Of a stretch of DNA of 7,578 nt, positions 5,079 through 7,578 are shown piece by piece (position 1 is the stretch's first letter; each line of letters opens with the position of its first letter). The notes under the pieces were generated by a model, which was given only the letters and a program-made list of their open reading frames with translations, did no database searches and was not told the origin of the DNA. Both the position numbers and the translations under genes were made by a program. The stretch covers positions 1 through 7,578 of the forward strand of contig DLYJ01000070.1 in the NCBI GenBank assembly GCA_003447785.1. Direction: 5' to 3'. Source of the DNA: Treponema sp. (GTDB lineage Bacteria > Spirochaetota > Spirochaetia > Treponematales > Treponemataceae).

Positions 5079-7578
5079 TCAGCGGTTTAATTTTGCATCA
5101 TATTCTGCGCGCTGTTCTTTTGACCACATAAATTTAGGATCAAAGGTGTTGAGCACGCCCGGAATGATTGTCATTGCCAGTGCTGAACTTGTAAACATTA
5201 CGATTGCTACAAGTACGCCGATGTAACGAAGAATGATGAACTTTGACAAAATCAGCACGACAAATCCCAGTCCTACGGCAATTGCGTTTGTAATAATGCC
5301 TTTGCCCGAAGTCTTGAATGTTTCTTTTGTGATTGCTTCAAGGTCGCTGCTCTGCATGCGAAGTGCGCGGTAGGTTTCCATAAAGTGAATCGTATAGTCG
5401 ATACCAACACCAATTGCAACAGAAGAAACAATACTTGTTACAAGGTCAAGGCGAATTCCTGCAAATCCCATAACCATAAAGTTGAGCATGATTGTAAGTC
5501 CCAGAGGAATTGCACCAATCAGGCCGGCCCATCCGGACTTGAATGAAAGGGAAATGATAAGGAATACCATTACAAGAGAGAAGACAATACTTATAAGCTG
5601 ACTTGAAACAACCATTCGTGTCATTGTGTGTTCCATCTCTCCGTTACCGGTTGCCTTGAATGTATAACCTTCCGGGAAGTGTTCCTTAGCATACTGAGCG
5701 GCATCTGCGATGATAATTCCTGTGTCTTCGGAACTGTGGGTTCTGAGCTGAACCTGTGTACGGATGGCACTCGGGTTTGTCATGTCATCTGCAAACTGTT
5801 CAATTGCGTCACTGCTCAAAAGGTAGAGATACTGTGTAATGAGGTTTGAAAGTTCTTCCCGGTCTGCTACCGGATACTTTTCAACATCATAAGGAATTTC
5901 GTTGTATGCAGCTCCGTTGTAGTTAAGGGATTTTTCAAGCTGAACTACGATATCGTTTACGCTTGCGTTTTTGCCGCCGGCCAGTGTGTAAGCGTCGTTG
6001 AGCATTTTGAGAGCGCGTTCTGTTGTGAGAGTCTGGCTGTCGTTAACGGCAGGTGCATTCATAACCTGATTGATTCGTTTGATAAAGGTTGTAAATGAAG
6101 CGAGTTTACCGATTCCCTGGTATTTATTAAGGAGGTATTCGTTCATGCCGTCTACAGCCTTTAAAATTTCAGGATTTGTCATGCAGCCCTTAAAGTCTTT
6201 GTTTACAACGACTGTCAGAGCGTTGTAACCGTCAAGCAGAGCCTGTTTTCCGGCCTTTGTTGAACAGATTTCCTTGAGGTTATCAACTGCGCCCTGAAGG
6301 GTATTAAGGTCGTATTTTGAATTTTCTTCTGTCTCAGCCGTTTGTGCTGATTCATCTCCAAAATCAAATTCGCCCCAGTCACCGTCTGTTTCCGTTGATT
6401 CTGCCGTTTGTGCGACCGTTTGTGTGACAGATGAATCCGTGCTTTCTCCAAAGTCAAAGTCTCCCCAGTCTTCAGAATTATCTTCTTGGGCAGTGCCGTC
6501 TGATTCAACCGGAGCTGAAGTCTGGAGCGGAAGGGATTCAAGAGCTGTGAGAACTTTGCCGTATTTGCCTTTTTCTACATCAGCCTGCATTGCTTCAACG
6601 GCCTGTTTGAGAGGAGAAGTTCCTTCAACAATAAAGTACATTCCGTTTGTGCCTGCAAGTTTTTCATCAACGTAGGCGATATCCTGCCTGAACTGACTGT
6701 CAGGAGGGAAGTAGTTTACGAGTGCTGTATCAACTGCAACCTTTTTAATTCCTGCGACAGAAAGACCTATAATCAGGAGAATGTAAACAAAAAGGCGCGG
6801 TGTAGTTCCACCAAAGAAATAATAGAGTTTGTACAGAGTATCAGCATTTGCTTCTTCTCCGGTTCTTCCGCCGCGGCGTGCAAGTTCCCGTTCAATTTTT
6901 GCGCGGATTTTCTGGGAAAGATGAAGCTTTCTGGTTGCGCGTTTTCCTGCCTTTGAAAGCGGTGTGAGATAGAGCATTGCAGGAATAAGTGTTACCGAAA
7001 GAATCAGGGCGAATGCAACGCCAGACGCGCTGAATACTGAGAATGAGCGCAGCGGCTGAATCGGGCTTGTAACGTTGGAAATAAATCCTGCGATTGTAGT
7101 AACTGCCGCAAGCAGAACTGCAACCCACACGTCCTTTAAGCCAAACAGAATTGCCTCCAGGTGCTTTTCTTTTGTCAGTTCGCCCTCTGTTTTTTCAAGG
7201 GCAATGTAGTAGTGAGTTAAAACATGGATTCCGTAAGCAGAACCGCAGGCAATCAGAGTAACTGGAATTACGCTGGCTACGATTGTAAATGTGATGTTCA
7301 GCATTGCCATGAGGCCGCATGACCAGATTGTACTCATCAAAACCGTAATCAGAGGGAGCAGAGTTCCTGCCCATGAGTGGAATGAAAAATACAGGGAAAG
7401 AAGAACAATTAAAACTACAAAAGGAATCAAAACGATGAGGTCGCGGATCATGTAGCTTTTGGCGTCATCTGTAAGTACCGGGTCACCGAAGTAACGGATT
7501 TCCAGGCCGCTGTTTTTTGCAATTTCTTCCGTGATATCCTTTATCTGATGCAAAACAGAAGTCTGTGCACTTGCGCTC
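5079..7578 (-). CDS. RND-superfamily (MMPL/HAE3-like) exporter, 5' end outside the window
   Basis: The reading frame stays open to the right edge, so the start lies beyond it; the missing part is helix 1 and most of the first periplasmic domain. Residue numbers here count from 7553. The visible part has helices at about 38-58, 62-84, 89-110, 142-160 and 172-196, a basic cytoplasmic linker (200-228), a helix at 252-270, a long periplasmic domain (272-648), and five last helices (652-670, 674-696, 703-724, 752-772, 777-800). GSAYGIHVLTHYY (104-116) and GVGIDYTIHFMETYR (715-729) are the paired helix-4 and helix-10 motifs of RND exporters such as HpnN and MmpL; the Asp in the second is the likely proton-relay residue, while the first copy has Ala in its place. 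The periplasmic domain carries a duplicated acidic DWGxFDFG segment. It is followed by the LolA-like gene, probably its periplasmic partner. Substrate unknown. Confidence 0.93.
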   Translation of the reverse strand, partial: SASAQTSVLHQIKDITEEIAKNSGLEIRYFGDPVLTDDAKSYMIRDLIVLIPFVVLIVLLSLYFSFHSWAGTLLPLITVLMSTIWSCGLMAMLNITFTIVASVIPVTLIACGSAYGIHVLTHYYIALEKTEGELTKEKHLEAILFGLKDVWVAVLLAAVTTIAGFISNVTSPIQPLRSFSVFSASGVAFALILSVTLIPAMLYLTPLSKAGKRATRKLHLSQKIRAKIERELARRGGRTGEEANADTLYKLYYFFGGTTPRLFVYILLIIGLSVAGIKKVAVDTALVNYFPPDSQFRQDIAYVDEKLAGTNGMYFIVEGTSPLKQAVEAMQADVEKGKYGKVLTALESLPLQTSAPVESDGTAQEDNSEDWGDFDFGESTDSSVTQTVAQTAESTETDGDWGEFDFGDESAQTAETEENSKYDLNTLQGAVDNLKEICSTKAGKQALLDGYNALTVVVNKDFKGCMTNPEILKAVDGMNEYLLNKYQGIGKLASFTTFIKRINQVMNAPAVNDSQTLTTERALKMLNDAYTLAGGKNASVNDIVVQLEKSLNYNGAAYNEIPYDVEKYPVADREELSNLITQYLYLLSSDAIEQFADDMTNPSAIRTQVQLRTHSSEDTGIIIADAAQYAKEHFPEGYTFKATGNGEMEHTMTRMVVSSQLISIVFSLVMVFLIISLSFKSGWAGLIGAIPLGLTIMLNFMVMGFAGIRLDLVTSIVSSVAIGVGIDYTIHFMETYRALRMQSSDLEAITKETFKTSGKGIITNAIAVGLGFVVLILSKFIILRYIGVLVAIVMFTSSALAMTIIPGVLNTFDPKFMWSKEQRAEYDAKLNR
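6351..6470 (-). repeat. Acidic tandem duplication within the exporter gene
   Basis: DWGDFDFGES (6470-6441) and DWGEFDFGDE (6380-6351) are two copies with a 30-residue (90-base) period, with T/E/Q-rich linkers of similar wording (TAEST, TAETE) after each. They lie in a low-complexity, strongly acidic stretch of the predicted periplasmic loop (visible residues about 345-412), which interrupts the more ordered domain and is probably flexible and surface-exposed. Confidence 0.7.

Noticed and set aside
6215..6541. A minus-strand 108-codon frame overlapping the exporter's acidic repeat
   Set aside because: It is an alternate frame of the repeat-coding region; its repetitive look (Lys/Gln/Arg-rich) comes from the underlying DNA.
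7551..7553. TTG as a start codon of the exporter
   Set aside because: The frame stays open through 7578 and the protein would begin in the middle of the first periplasmic domain, lacking helix 1. The gene is cut by the window edge.
1..7578. A defence system, CRISPR array, toxin-antitoxin pair or mobile-element enzyme
   Set aside because: None of the genes carries such a domain and there is no regularly spaced repeat array. The window reads as ordinary chromosomal housekeeping and transport genes with unusual spacers.

Overview
The window holds seven protein genes in three blocks and no RNA genes, CRISPR array or transposase. The base composition, the Gram-negative export genes and the hexameric-type DeoD protein fit a diderm bacterium. 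The style of the genes and spacers suggests a spirochete of the Treponema group; this is inference, not proof.

Layout. Block 1 (1-2039) is a divergent pair: a two-domain chromate-type ion transporter on the minus strand, closed by a terminator at 15-68, and a DUF937 protein on the plus strand. They share a 116-base spacer with back-to-back promoters and an 18-base dyad. Block 2 (2040-4258) is all on the plus strand. A 210-base spacer filled by a nested foldback sequence leads to a four-helix membrane protein with a Cys/His-rich tail. A second 204-base spacer carries inverted repeats and a terminator. Then come deoD (purine nucleoside phosphorylase) and an ArsR-type regulator that overlaps it by four bases. 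Block 3 (4262-7578, minus strand) is a two-gene operon: a large RND-superfamily exporter, cut by the right window edge, followed by a secreted LolA-like 'outer membrane lipoprotein-sorting' protein. Blocks 2 and 3 converge with only three bases between stop codons.

How the genes work together. The RND protein and the LolA-like protein probably act as one export pathway, moving a lipoprotein or hydrophobic cargo from the inner membrane across the periplasm. deoD and the ArsR regulator are translationally coupled, and a dyad overlaps the deoD start codon, which suggests local control of purine salvage. The other genes look functionally independent.

The protein genes belong to known families. 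The least explained material is structural: two foldback intergenic elements, a 17-bp-stem hairpin hidden in the last codons of the regulator gene, and two genes (deoD and the transporter) whose promoters lie so close to the start codon that their mRNAs look leaderless.
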